A stretch of DNA of 64,000 nt. It comes from Zeaxanthinibacter sp. PT1. Its GTDB lineage: Bacteria; Bacteroidota; Bacteroidia; Flavobacteriales; Flavobacteriaceae. The stretch is taken from the NCBI RefSeq assembly GCF_028464225.1, contig NZ_JAQPCN010000001.1, forward strand, positions 558,001-622,000. The letters are read 5' to 3'. The position numbers were made by a program, and so were the translations under genes. The notes beneath the pieces are model-generated. The model saw only the letters and a list, made by a program, of their open reading frames with translations. It was not told where the DNA came from and did no database searches. Below, in pieces: positions 8,289 through 16,811 of the stretch. The first letter of the stretch is position 1. Each line of letters begins with the position of its first letter.

Positions 8289-8666
8289 ATGTGGATGAAG
8301 CGTAGAAAACTACATAGCCGTAAAGAATTGCAGGGTTTGAGAAGAAAGTTAAGAAAAAACCTGACTCCTGCGGAGGCCTTTTTATGGAAACGGATAAAAA
8401 GTCGGCAGCTAGCAGGAAGGAGGTTTACCAAGCAACATAGTATTGGTCCCTATGTTATTGATTTTTACTGTGCATCTGAAAGATTGGTCATTGAATTAGA
8501 TGGTCAACGGCACAATGATCCTTTGATACAGGATTATGATTACCACCGGACAAAATTTCTGGAAGGTAAAGGATTCCGTGTGGTGCGATTTGAGAATATA
8601 GTGGTGTTTGAGCGGGTTGAGCAGGTGCTGGAGGAGATTAGGGAGTATTTTGGTCAATATGAGTAA
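8289..8666 (+). CDS. DUF559 domain protein (PD-(D/E)XK endonuclease-like fold)
   Basis: About 125 aa, almost entirely one DUF559 domain: LRKNLTPAEAFLW, RRFTKQHSIGPYVIDFYC, LVIELDGQRH, then GFRVVRFENIVVFE. The D of VIDFYC and the E and D of IELDG fit the D...ExD pattern of the Vsr/PD-(D/E)XK nuclease-like fold. DUF559 proteins are poorly characterised. I prefer ATG 8289 (or 8295); the GTG at 8223 adds a hydrophobic stretch encoded by sequence next to the palindrome. R3 and R4 of the hairpin repeat family flank the gene, and a duplicated spacer marks both sides, suggesting insertion or duplication. Confidence 0.85.
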   Translation: MWMKRRKLHSRKELQGLRRKLRKNLTPAEAFLWKRIKSRQLAGRRFTKQHSIGPYVIDFYCASERLVIELDGQRHNDPLIQDYDYHRTKFLEGKGFRVVRFENIVVFERVEQVLEEIREYFGQYE

Positions 8667-8677
8667 ACATTTGAGAC

Positions 8678-8740
8678 AAACTCCCCTTTCTTCCGCCTGT
8701 GGCGGAATTCATTCCTCTCTTCAACTGAAGAGGGGAGCTG
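8678..8740 (+). repeat. 63-bp hairpin repeat R4 (variant a)
   Basis: Right after the DUF559 gene. Together with the following spacer and R5 it repeats the R2-spacer-R3 block on the left side. Confidence 0.85.
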
Positions 8741-8807
8741 TGTGTGGACAGCCCTCCTGCCTCAAGTAATATTAAAATAGAAAAACAACGACTCTTTCAT
8801 TCTAAGT

Positions 8808-8870
8808 AAACTCCCCTTTCTTGCGCTTGCAGCGCAATTCATTCCCCTCTTCAACTGAAGAGGGGAGCTG
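8808..8870 (+). repeat. 63-bp hairpin repeat R5 (variant b)
   Basis: 130 bp after R4, with the GCGCT/AGCGC inner stem. Confidence 0.85.
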
Positions 8871-8937
8871 CGTGTGGACAGCCCTCCTGCCTCACTTAAT
8901 ATGATATATGTAAGAACAAGTTACTCACTGTACGGGC

Positions 8938-9000
8938 AAACTCCCCTTTCTTCCGCCTGTGGCGGAATTCATTCCCCTCTTCAACTGAAGAGGGGAGCTG
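8938..9000 (+). repeat. 63-bp hairpin repeat R6 (variant a)
   Basis: 130 bp after R5, ending 27 bp before the gmk stop codon. Confidence 0.85.
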
Positions 9001-9027
9001 CTTTCTAAAAACTCTTGGGTATTAATG

Positions 9028-9618
9028 TTATTTAGAATCCGGCTTTTTTGCTCCCACAAAATCCGCGACTAACTGGTGGGCTTCATCGAGGGCGGTGTCC
9101 AGGTCGTAGTTCTTGATGATCTTATCAAATTGGGGAGCTGTAGCGAGTTCTACCGACGCTTTAGCGATCCGCATGTTGATCTTTTCATCACTTTCCGTGC
9201 TGCGCTTCTTTAATCGGATTTTCAATTCATCCACACTAGGGGGCTTTACAAAAACGGCCAGGGTAACTTCAGGAAATTTCTTCTTGATGCGCAATCCGCC
9301 AGCCACATCAATGTCAAAAATCACATTCTTACCTTCTGCCCACAACCGTTCTACCTCGGTCTTCAGAGTACCGTAAAAATTATCGCGGTACACTTCTTCC
9401 CATTCCAGGAAATCTTCCTTCTTAATGTGCTGTTTAAACTCGTTGATCGACATGAAATAGTAATGCTCTCCATGCTTCTCACGGATACGGCGGGGCCTGG
9501 AGGTTGCAGACACAGAAAACGCCAGGTTGAGTTCCGGCTGTTCTAAAAGATGTCTTACGATGGTGGTCTTTCCACTGCCCGAGGGGGCTGAGAATACGAT
9601 GAGTTTTCCTCCTTCCAT
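9028..9618 (-). CDS. gmk: Guanylate kinase
   Basis: A 196-aa cytosolic enzyme that phosphorylates GMP to GDP with ATP. The P-loop SAPSGSGKTT is at residues 9-18. The GMP-binding segment SATSRPRRIREKHGEHYYF lies near 38-56 and FDIDVAGGLRIKKKFP near 100-115. Its ATG overlaps the stop codon of the upstream YicC gene by one base (TAATG), so the two are translationally coupled. Confidence 0.96.
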   Translation of the reverse strand: MEGGKLIVFSAPSGSGKTTIVRHLLEQPELNLAFSVSATSRPRRIREKHGEHYYFMSINEFKQHIKKEDFLEWEEVYRDNFYGTLKTEVERLWAEGKNVIFDIDVAGGLRIKKKFPEVTLAVFVKPPSVDELKIRLKKRSTESDEKINMRIAKASVELATAPQFDKIIKNYDLDTALDEAHQLVADFVGAKKPDSK

Positions 9619-10475
9619 TACAATACGTTCAGCATTTGTTCCTTAATCTTCTCCAGTTCGTCTTTCATCTGCACCACTAATTGCTGCATTGGGGCATAAT
9701 TGGCCTTAGACCCGATCGTATTGATCTCGCGCCCTATCTCCTGCGAAATGAAGCCCAGCTTTTTCCCGTTAGAATCATCGGAATTCAGGGTCTCGGTAAA
9801 ATAGTCCAGGTGGTTGGCCAGCCGTACTTTCTCTTCGGTGATATCGTATTTTTCCAGGTAATAGATGAGTTCTTGTTCAAAACGGTTCTCATCAACTTCA
9901 GCCTTAAGATCAGCTACGGCTTTGACTAAACGTTCCCGTATGGTAGCAAGTCGGTCCGGATCCATTTGTTTTACCTGGGACAACAGCGATTGCAGGTTCG
10001 CAATACGGCTATTAAAATCGGCTTCGAGTACTTTGCCTTCTTCAGATCTGAATGTGTTGATCTCTTCAAGGGCTTTTTCCAAAGCTTCCCTAATCTGTTC
10101 AAACTCGGTTTCATCAATGTCCTCCCGATCTGTTTTTAAAACATCCGGCATACGCATGGCGATCTCCAGCAATCGAATCTCATCACCCGGGACAATACTT
10201 CCCAATTGTTCCATGTATTTCCGGACCACCTGGTCATTGACCTCCGAGCTGGTTTCATCGCCGTTAGCCTCTACATACAAGCTAAAATCTACCTTACCCC
10301 TTTCCAGGGCATCTGCGATCAGCTTACGCAATTCTAATTCTTTTTCCCTGTAAGCAGAGGGAATGCGCGCAATGACATCCAGGTTCTTACTATTCAGAGA
10401 CTTAAGCTCAACGGTGATTTTTTTGGTGGGGAGCTGAATTACATGCTTCCCGAAACCTGTCATGGATTGAATCAT
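9618..10475 (-). CDS. YicC/YloC-family endoribonuclease
   Basis: A 285-aa protein starting with the family hallmark MIQSMTGFGKH. It ends with the conserved C-terminal block GKKLGFISQEIGREINTIGSKA...MKDELEKIKEQMLNVL. The middle is strongly charged and helical. Family members have been reported as ribonucleases acting on RNA (YicC in E. coli, YloC in Bacillus). The gene is directly upstream of gmk, a conserved arrangement. The promoter is probably in the 65-bp gap before 10475. Confidence 0.92.
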   Translation of the reverse strand: MIQSMTGFGKHVIQLPTKKITVELKSLNSKNLDVIARIPSAYREKELELRKLIADALERGKVDFSLYVEANGDETSSEVNDQVVRKYMEQLGSIVPGDEIRLLEIAMRMPDVLKTDREDIDETEFEQIREALEKALEEINTFRSEEGKVLEADFNSRIANLQSLLSQVKQMDPDRLATIRERLVKAVADLKAEVDENRFEQELIYYLEKYDITEEKVRLANHLDYFTETLNSDDSNGKKLGFISQEIGREINTIGSKANYAPMQQLVVQMKDELEKIKEQMLNVL

Positions 10476-10540
10476 AGCTGCTTTTTAGAATCGCAAAAAT
10501 ATACAAAATGCACGGGTTGCCATGGAAAAAGACAAATCTC

Positions 10541-11353
10541 CTACAGTTCGCGCACCCAGATATTGCGGTAACTCACCCTGCTATTGTCCCCGTGATCCTG
10601 TAACCGGATCGGTCCTTTCCCATGGGCGGGGTTTTTGGGCCAGCCAATATAAGGGGTGGTTCCCTTGATCTCTACGTGATCCTGGACCAGCACACCATTG
10701 TGCAATACCGTGATAGTTCCTGATTTAATTTTCTCCCCGGCATCATTAAAATGGGGTGCATGGTAAATGATATCGTAAGTGTTCCATTCACCACTGGGTA
10801 CTGAAGCCTTAGCTAAGGGTACATGTTGCTTATAGATAGATGCTACCTGCCCGTTAGTATAGGTATCATTATTGTTATTATCCAAAACCTGTACTTCATA
10901 AAGCCCATTGAGGAATACACCACTGTTGGCCCTGTTCTGACCATCCCGCTGTATTTCGGCAGGTGAGCGCCATTCAATATGTAATTGGATATCCCCAAAC
11001 TCCTGCTTGGTCTGTATATCACCGGTTTTATCCTTAACGGTCATGCTCCCATCCTCATTGAGGTGCCACTTTACCTCGGAGCTGTCACTGACCATTTCCC
11101 AGGCGTCAAAATCACTCCCGTCAAAAAGCACTATGGCATCACTTGGCGCCCCGTCTTGCCCATTGGGATCTACCGTAGGTGGGACAGGCTCATAAACCTC
11201 TGTCGCTTCCGGGGTGGTGGGTTCTTCACCACTATATTCCTCGTAGGTGATGACTTGTTCAGACCCTTCTTTCTTTTCAAGGGGATCCACTTTCACTTTT
11301 TCCTGGCAAGACCCCATACCCAGGGCAAGCAGTAATACTAACAAATACCGCAT
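10541..11353 (-). CDS. DUF1080 (3-keto-disaccharide hydrolase family) lipoprotein
   Basis: A 270-aa lipoprotein with signal MRYLLVLLLALGMGSC and lipid-accepting Cys about residue 16. An acidic, Pro-rich linker leads to one DUF1080 domain (about 80-270) with FDGSDFDAWEM, NSGVFLNGLYEVQVLDN, GEWNTYDIIYHAP and IRLQDHGDNSRVSYRNIWV. The family is named for hydrolysis of 3-keto-glycosides after C3 oxidation. ATG 11353 gives the clean signal peptide; a GTG at 11362 would overlap the upstream stop by 4 nt. It is the last gene of a three-gene operon. Confidence 0.88.
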   Translation of the reverse strand: MRYLLVLLLALGMGSCQEKVKVDPLEKKEGSEQVITYEEYSGEEPTTPEATEVYEPVPPTVDPNGQDGAPSDAIVLFDGSDFDAWEMVSDSSEVKWHLNEDGSMTVKDKTGDIQTKQEFGDIQLHIEWRSPAEIQRDGQNRANSGVFLNGLYEVQVLDNNNNDTYTNGQVASIYKQHVPLAKASVPSGEWNTYDIIYHAPHFNDAGEKIKSGTITVLHNGVLVQDHVEIKGTTPYIGWPKNPAHGKGPIRLQDHGDNSRVSYRNIWVREL

Positions 11354-11358
11354 AGAGA

Positions 11359-12126
11359 TCACTTAAGTTCTTTAATCTTGATATTCCTGTAGGCTACCCG
11401 GTCTCCATGGTCTTGTAGACCTATCTTACCCGTAGCCTGTTTACCAAACCCTTCCCAGTCGGCAAATTTAGACTTGGAAACCATCACATTCCATAGTTCA
11501 TTGGCAACCGGGAATTCTGTCACCTGCTCCCCGTTGAGTTCCACGCTACCTCTTTTAGCTTCCTGGTCTACTGTGATCACCATGGTGTTCCATTCCCCCG
11601 CGGGTTTGGTCACGTCTTTATCAGGGGCTACCATATCATAGAGTGCCCCGGCCTGGTGGGTTAACCCATTCTTGGCGTCCGGGTGGCGCTTGTTGTCCAG
11701 TACCTGGATCTCCGGACCGGTTTCATAAGGCTGTGGGTACTTCTCGTCTTCCTGTACACCCCAGAAAACTCCACTGTTTCCACCCTCAGCGATCTTCCAC
11801 TCCAGCGACAGCACGAAGTTGGTATATTCCTTATCTGTAACGAGGTTATAACTTTCTCCATCGGGCCTGTTCTTAGGCGGGTCAAAAACCATGGCACTAT
11901 CCTGCAGTTTCCAGCTATCCGGAACCCCATCCATCCTGTAGCCCTTCCAGCCATCAAATGAAGTGCCGTCAAAAAGGACGACCCATTCCCCCTCGTCATA
12001 CGTGGTTGCACCTGTACTCATTGTTACTTCTTCTTTGGCTTCAGTAGTTTCTGTCTGTTTCTCTTTTTCTTCTTTACAAGCGAAGATTACGGTACCTGCG
12101 AACAGGCAAAGCATTAGTTTTTTCAT
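11359..12126 (-). CDS. DUF1080 (3-keto-disaccharide hydrolase family) lipoprotein
   Basis: A 255-aa paralogue of the next gene. The signal MKKLMLCLFAGTVIFAC has a Cys at 17 and an acidic linker. The DUF1080 domain spans about 45-255: LFDGTSFDGWKGY, NSGVFWGVQE, GPEIQVLDN, AGEWNTMVI, KIGLQDHGDRVAYRNIKIKE. Having two related hydrolases suggests different aglycone preferences or a heteromer. Its ATG overlaps the upstream TIM-barrel stop by 4 nt (ATGA). Confidence 0.9.
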   Translation of the reverse strand: MKKLMLCLFAGTVIFACKEEKEKQTETTEAKEEVTMSTGATTYDEGEWVVLFDGTSFDGWKGYRMDGVPDSWKLQDSAMVFDPPKNRPDGESYNLVTDKEYTNFVLSLEWKIAEGGNSGVFWGVQEDEKYPQPYETGPEIQVLDNKRHPDAKNGLTHQAGALYDMVAPDKDVTKPAGEWNTMVITVDQEAKRGSVELNGEQVTEFPVANELWNVMVSKSKFADWEGFGKQATGKIGLQDHGDRVAYRNIKIKELK

Positions 12127-13178
12127 TTGGTTCCTAGTATTTTTTTAAGCATTTCTTGGTCTATATCACCCCCGGCGAAATCGTCAAAGGTTTTTTCGGT
12201 GGCTTCAATAATATGGTCGGCGATGAACTTAGCGCCTTCCCGGGCTCCTTGCTCCGGGCTTTTGATGCAGCATTCCCACTCCATCACCGCCCAGACGTCA
12301 CAACCGTATTGGGTGAGTTTGGAAAAGATAGTCTTAAAGTCGATCTGCCCGTCACCCAGGGAGCGGTACCTGCCGGCCCTGTCTCCCCAGTCATTATAAC
12401 CTCCAAAGGCTCCCTTTTTACCCGTGGGGTTAAACTCGGAGTCCTTTACATGGAAAGATTTTATGAATTCGTGGTAATGGTCTATATAAGTGATGTAATC
12501 TAATTGCTGCAATACAAAATGACTGGGATCGTAAAGTATGTTCACTCGTTTATGGTTGCCCGTAGCTTCCAGGAAGCGCTCAAAGGTATCCCCGTCATGC
12601 AAGTCTTCACCAGGGTGTATCTCGTAACAGATATCCACCCCATCGTTGTCAAAATGATCCAGGATAGGCATCCATCTTTTAGCCAGTTCTTCAAATCCCA
12701 GTTCTACCAATCCAGGTGGTCTTTGCGGCCAGGGGTGCCAGGTATGCCAGAGCAATGCACCGGAGAAGGTGGCATGTACATTAAGCCCTAACCTCCTGCT
12801 GGCTGTCGCCGCTTTCTTTACAGTATCTACCGCCCATTCTGTACGGGCTTTTGGGTTGTTCTTTACTTTGTCCGGCGCAAAATTATCAAACATAAGATCA
12901 TAGGCCGGGTTCACCGCGACCAATTGTCCTTGCAAGTGGGTGGAGAGTTCTGTGATCTCCAGTCCATACGAATTAACTTTACCCTTTAATTCATCACAAT
13001 ACGTCTGGCTTTCAGCAGCTTTATCCAAGTCTATCAGGAAGTTTTCCCAGGTAGGAATCTGTATCCCTTTATAGCCCAGGCCTGCTGCCCATTGGCACAT
13101 ACCGTCCAGGGAATTAAACGGGGGTTTATCGTCTACGAACTGCGCCAGGAACACAGCCGGTCCTTTAATCGTTTTCAT
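12123..13178 (-). CDS. Sugar phosphate isomerase/epimerase (xylose-isomerase-like TIM barrel)
   Basis: A 351-aa protein with no signal peptide, so cytosolic. TIM-barrel AP_endonuc_2-type features include GLGYKGIQIPTWE near 31-43, CYEIHPGEDLHDGDTF near 185-200, ILYDPSHFVLQQLDY, HVKDSEFNPTGK and VMEWECC. The Glu/His/Asp residues fit the usual divalent metal site. It leads the DUF1080 pair by 4-nt overlaps, so it probably isomerises a (keto-)sugar released by them. Exact substrate unknown. Confidence 0.88.
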   Translation of the reverse strand: MKTIKGPAVFLAQFVDDKPPFNSLDGMCQWAAGLGYKGIQIPTWENFLIDLDKAAESQTYCDELKGKVNSYGLEITELSTHLQGQLVAVNPAYDLMFDNFAPDKVKNNPKARTEWAVDTVKKAATASRRLGLNVHATFSGALLWHTWHPWPQRPPGLVELGFEELAKRWMPILDHFDNDGVDICYEIHPGEDLHDGDTFERFLEATGNHKRVNILYDPSHFVLQQLDYITYIDHYHEFIKSFHVKDSEFNPTGKKGAFGGYNDWGDRAGRYRSLGDGQIDFKTIFSKLTQYGCDVWAVMEWECCIKSPEQGAREGAKFIADHIIEATEKTFDDFAGGDIDQEMLKKILGTK

Positions 13179-13397
13179 AGTATATGTCTATTGATATATT
13201 CAGATTGGTTAATGAGAATTGTTATTTAGAATTTAACCCTATATTTATTCTGTAGGTTGCCGCAGTGATCGGCAAGTCATAAATATAGGAAATACGTAAT
13301 AATTTGAGCTCTGATCACACTCCTTTAATCTGGTGTCTGAGCATAAAAAATGTGATAATTAGAACTTATACGGTTTTATTATTAGTAACAGCCATAC

Positions 13398-13856
13398 ATG
13401 AATAACGCATCAGCCAGAAACCTGTGGGGTGATTTTTTGGATACCCACATACAATACGCATTTGCCGAAGAACCCAAGGTAATTGCCCTGAGCGACGAAG
13501 CTGTCGTAGCAGACACTCTTTTGAGGGAAGTTTTATCAGGAAACAAGAAAGCTATATCCCATTCGCTCTTAGGGCTTCAACTGCGAAAGCAAGCCCTGCC
13601 AAGAATTGGCGATTTCACCATTCTCACAGATAGTAATGATAACGCTAAATGCGTCCTCCGTACGGTTGCCGTACGGCTGGTCCCTTTCTTCAGTATACGG
13701 GAATCCTATGCGAAGTTATCCGGGATCAGTTCCCTGGAACATTGGAAGAGCCTGCATTGGGAATATTTTGAGAGGGAACTCAAGCCCTATGGCAGGAAAC
13801 CTGTTCATAGTATGGTCGTGGTCTGCGAGATCTACGACAAGGTTTTTGAGCGATAG
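13398..13856 (+). CDS. ASCH domain protein
   Basis: A 152-aa protein with the ASCH arrangement: IGDFTILTDSNDNAKCVLRT at about 72-91, VPFFSIRESYAKLSGISSLEHW near 97-118, LHWEYFERELKP and VVVCEIYDKVF at the C-terminus. ASCH domains have a PUA-like fold and are thought to bind RNA or modified nucleotides. It is a lone plus-strand gene inserted in the minus-strand sugar cluster, with no functional link visible. Confidence 0.85.
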   Translation: MNNASARNLWGDFLDTHIQYAFAEEPKVIALSDEAVVADTLLREVLSGNKKAISHSLLGLQLRKQALPRIGDFTILTDSNDNAKCVLRTVAVRLVPFFSIRESYAKLSGISSLEHWKSLHWEYFERELKPYGRKPVHSMVVVCEIYDKVFER

Positions 13857-13861
13857 AACAT

Positions 13862-13897
13862 AAAAAAAACCCGCAATTCTAGTTGCGGGTTTTTTTC
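13862..13897. terminator. Bidirectional rho-independent terminator
   Basis: CCCGCAA (13870-13876) pairs with TTGCGGG (13883-13889), flanked by an A-run and a T-run. It lies between the convergent ASCH and Gfo/Idh genes. Confidence 0.9.
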
Positions 13898-13910
13898 TTA
13901 ATGAGGTGTT

Positions 13911-15050
13911 TTATGCATCCAGGTCTACCCAGACATTACCCTTCTTGTTAGATTCCACCGTAGCCTCTATAAAATTGAGACCGCGAACCCCATCTGTCAT
14001 CGTTGGGAATTCCCCGTTATTGTAGTCTTGATTCCTGATAGCCCGGGCTACACCGAGGTAAATATTAGCCATGGCATCAAAGATTCCTTCCGGGTGTCCT
14101 GCAGGCAACTTAGTACCATCCAGGGACAACTTAGAATTGTACGCATTCCCCGGCTTATAAACCTGAATGGGCTCATCATCGCTGAGGCGATAGAGATAAT
14201 TGGGCTTTTCCTGCTCCCAGACCAAGGCAGCTTTTTCACCATAGATCCTGATGGCTAAGCCATTCTCTTCCCCTGTGGCTACCTGGCTGCTGCGGATCAC
14301 TCCCTTTACATGTTTCCCGGCGCGGATCAGTACTGTTCCATCCACATCCATCTGGTTATCATCGTAGAGGTAATTAAAATCTGCCAACAGGGATTTAATC
14401 TTTATCCCGGTGGTATATTCAATCATATTAAATGCATGCACCCCGATGTCTCCCATACAGGAACTAATCCCCGCTTTTTTAGGATCCAGCCTCCAGACCG
14501 AGGCCCTTTTCGCAGGATCGTGGATCACGGGATTGATCCAGCCCTGATAATAACGTGCATCTACTTTATGGATCTTTCCTAATTCCCCTGCCTTGATCAT
14601 CTCCCGCATTTGTCGCACCATGGGATAGCCCGTATAGGTATGGGTAAGGGCAAATACCACCCCCGCCTTTTTATGAGCTTCTTCCAGGATCTTCGCCTCT
14701 TCGTAAGTGGTAGTCATTGGCTTTTCACAGATCACGTGGAAACCGTGGTCCAGTAATTTTTTAGCCATGGGGTAATGCAGGAAATTGGGGGTCAGGATAG
14801 AGCAAACCTGGATCCGCTCATTCTCCGGAAGTTTCATTTCTTCTTCCACCAGGGTATCAAAATCCTTATAGATCCGGTTGGTAGGAATATCGATCTCTTT
14901 TGCAAAATCGAGGCTCTTCTCGTGGTCAGGGTTGAAAACCGCTCCTACAATTTCATAGTTGTCATTGATATGGGCTGCAACCCGGTGCAATACCCCGATG
15001 AGAGAGTCGCCTCCGCCGCCAAGGATACCTAATCTTATTTTCTTTGCCAT
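13911..15050 (-). CDS. Gfo/Idh/MocA-family oxidoreductase
   Basis: A 379-aa cytosolic NAD(P)-dependent dehydrogenase. The N-terminal Rossmann motif LGILGGGGDSLIG is near residues 7-19. EKPMTTTYEEAK (catalytic EKP) is near 109-120 and a C-terminal alpha/beta domain has DIGVHAFNM near 200-208. The ATG follows 37 nt after the MFS gene, so the two are probably co-transcribed. In this context it would reduce a 3-keto-sugar or oxidise a sugar derived from the DUF1080 step. Confidence 0.9.
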   Translation of the reverse strand: MAKKIRLGILGGGGDSLIGVLHRVAAHINDNYEIVGAVFNPDHEKSLDFAKEIDIPTNRIYKDFDTLVEEEMKLPENERIQVCSILTPNFLHYPMAKKLLDHGFHVICEKPMTTTYEEAKILEEAHKKAGVVFALTHTYTGYPMVRQMREMIKAGELGKIHKVDARYYQGWINPVIHDPAKRASVWRLDPKKAGISSCMGDIGVHAFNMIEYTTGIKIKSLLADFNYLYDDNQMDVDGTVLIRAGKHVKGVIRSSQVATGEENGLAIRIYGEKAALVWEQEKPNYLYRLSDDEPIQVYKPGNAYNSKLSLDGTKLPAGHPEGIFDAMANIYLGVARAIRNQDYNNGEFPTMTDGVRGLNFIEATVESNKKGNVWVDLDA

Positions 15051-15087
15051 GTTTTTCTTTTTAGTGGGGCCTCAAGATAAAAATTCC

Positions 15088-16317
15088 TCAGGATTTATAT
15101 TCGATCTGCTCATTTTTAAAGAAGATCGCAAAAAGGATCATTACCAACAGGGCAAATCCTGCAGGGTACATCCAGATCTCTTCCCAGACATGGGTTCCGT
15201 CCGGTCTGAGGAACTCGTCCGCAATCTGTCCGGCGACCCAGAACCCGATCAGCATCCCCACTCCATAGGTGGCGAGGGTAATTAGGCCTTGAGCAGAACT
15301 TTTAAATTTCTCCCCAGCTTTACTGTCCGTATAGATCTGCCCGGACACGAAGAAAAAATCATAACATATCCCGTGGAGCGCTATCCCTATCAATAGCATA
15401 AACGCCAGCTCGCCCGCATCGCCATAGGCGAACAACAGGTAACGAACAGTCCAGGCCAGCATCCCGAAAATCAGGGTCATTTTAAACCCGAACTTCTTAA
15501 AGAAGAATGGCAGTAATAACATAAAGACAACTTCCGAGGCCTGACCTATGGTCATTTTACCCGTGGGGTTATCCATGCCTATCTCTGCCAGGAAGGGATT
15601 GGCGTTCTGGTAATAAAAGGCCAGTGGAATACAGATAAGGATAGAAGAGATAAAGAATATCAGGAAGTTCCTGTCCTTTAAAAGAGCAAGGGCGTCCAGT
15701 CCCAGCATGCTTGAGATGCTGATCTTTTCATCCTTATCTACTTTAGGCGGAGTCTTGGGAAGCGTAAAACTGAACAGTCCTAAAATACCGGAGGCTATAG
15801 CCACCATAAGGAAGGTATTTCTCAGCATACCTTCTGCCCTGGCCTCGACGGAATCCCATAGGAAAACGTAAGAGATGATGAGTCCGGCGGTGATCCAACC
15901 GATGGTTCCGAATACCCGCACATAAGAAAACTCCTTGGCCGGGTCTTTCATCTGCCGGAACGAAATAGAATTCACAAGGGCCAGTGTGGGCATATACAGT
16001 ATCATATACCCGAGTACATAGGGATAAAAATCCCCGAAGTCTACAGACTGGTACATCTGGTACATCAGGACAGCACCCACCAGGTGCAGCACTCCCAATA
16101 TTCTTTCGGCGTTAAAATAGCGGTCTGCCACGATGCCTATGATAAGAGGAGCAATGATGGCGCCCCAGGATTGAGTAGAGAATGCCATCGCAATCTCACC
16201 TCCCGAAGCCTTTAGGTTGTCGCCCATATAGGTGCCTAGGGTTACAAACCATCCTCCCCAGATGAAGAATTCCAGGAACATCATGAAGGATAATTGAAAT
16301 TTTAACCGGAGCGTCAT
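15088..16317 (-). CDS. MFS permease, nucleoside:H+ symporter-like
   Basis: A 409-aa inner-membrane protein with about 12 membrane spans. The start MTLRLKFQLSFMMFLEFFI and the block LIIGIVADRYFNAERILGV match the nucleoside:H+ symporter-like MFS family. In Bacteroidota such genes often accompany Gfo/Idh and TIM-barrel sugar genes, so the cargo may be a sugar or glycoside rather than a nucleoside. It is in line with the Gfo/Idh gene. Confidence 0.87.
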   Translation of the reverse strand: MTLRLKFQLSFMMFLEFFIWGGWFVTLGTYMGDNLKASGGEIAMAFSTQSWGAIIAPLIIGIVADRYFNAERILGVLHLVGAVLMYQMYQSVDFGDFYPYVLGYMILYMPTLALVNSISFRQMKDPAKEFSYVRVFGTIGWITAGLIISYVFLWDSVEARAEGMLRNTFLMVAIASGILGLFSFTLPKTPPKVDKDEKISISSMLGLDALALLKDRNFLIFFISSILICIPLAFYYQNANPFLAEIGMDNPTGKMTIGQASEVVFMLLLPFFFKKFGFKMTLIFGMLAWTVRYLLFAYGDAGELAFMLLIGIALHGICYDFFFVSGQIYTDSKAGEKFKSSAQGLITLATYGVGMLIGFWVAGQIADEFLRPDGTHVWEEIWMYPAGFALLVMILFAIFFKNEQIEYKS

Positions 16318-16352
16318 AATCTTTTGTTTAGTTGGTTATCTGAATTGGGTTG

Positions 16353-16796
16353 TTATCGTTTATAGAATATATAATCAAGGACCAGTGGTTCCAGGTCGTT
16401 GTTCCTGAAATCAACAGCGATCTGGGCCCGGTGATTTGTAGAATGGTTAATGATATGGAACAGGATATCCCTGATGGTATTGGTATAAGCTCTGCCCTCC
16501 GTGTTGACATAATCTATCCGCTGTTCAAGATTATCGGTATTGGTGATAATCTCAAATGAAGTGCGCTGGTTTTCGTAATGCAACTCTCCCCAGTCGGCAA
16601 CATCCTGTTCCTGCCACACCTTGTAGGTCGCCGGTTTTTGCATGATCCGGGCATTCCAGAGGTGGTGGGCATTGAGGATATGACTGAAAAGAGTCTGACT
16701 TTTATCGGGTACACTACCCAACTTCTGACACTCCTCTATCAACCTTTTGTTACAATAGAAATTATAGTCGAACAGTTGATTTAAAAAAACCTTCAT
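16353..16796 (-). CDS. DinB-family protein
   Basis: A 147-aa four-helix DinB/YfiT-like protein. Likely metal ligands are the His of HILNAHHLWNARI near 43 and the His residues in LFHIINHSTNHRAQI near 114-125. The family contains thiol-dependent transferases, but this member's reaction is unknown. It lies 15 nt downstream of a TIM-barrel lipoprotein and 35 nt before the MFS gene, so it looks co-transcribed with the sugar genes. Confidence 0.85.
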   Translation of the reverse strand: MKVFLNQLFDYNFYCNKRLIEECQKLGSVPDKSQTLFSHILNAHHLWNARIMQKPATYKVWQEQDVADWGELHYENQRTSFEIITNTDNLEQRIDYVNTEGRAYTNTIRDILFHIINHSTNHRAQIAVDFRNNDLEPLVLDYIFYKR

Positions 16797-16811
16797 ACTG
16801 TATGCTGCTTA

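Larger units (their letters stand above)
8667..9027. other. Intergenic repeat region right of the DUF559 gene
   Basis: About 360 bp, mostly R4-R6 and their spacers. No gene is seen. Confidence 0.7.

Noticed and set aside
7794-9000. CRISPR array around the DUF559 gene
   Set aside because: Repeats are 63 bp, some spacers are duplicates, and no cas genes are present; the hairpin pattern fits REP-like elements.
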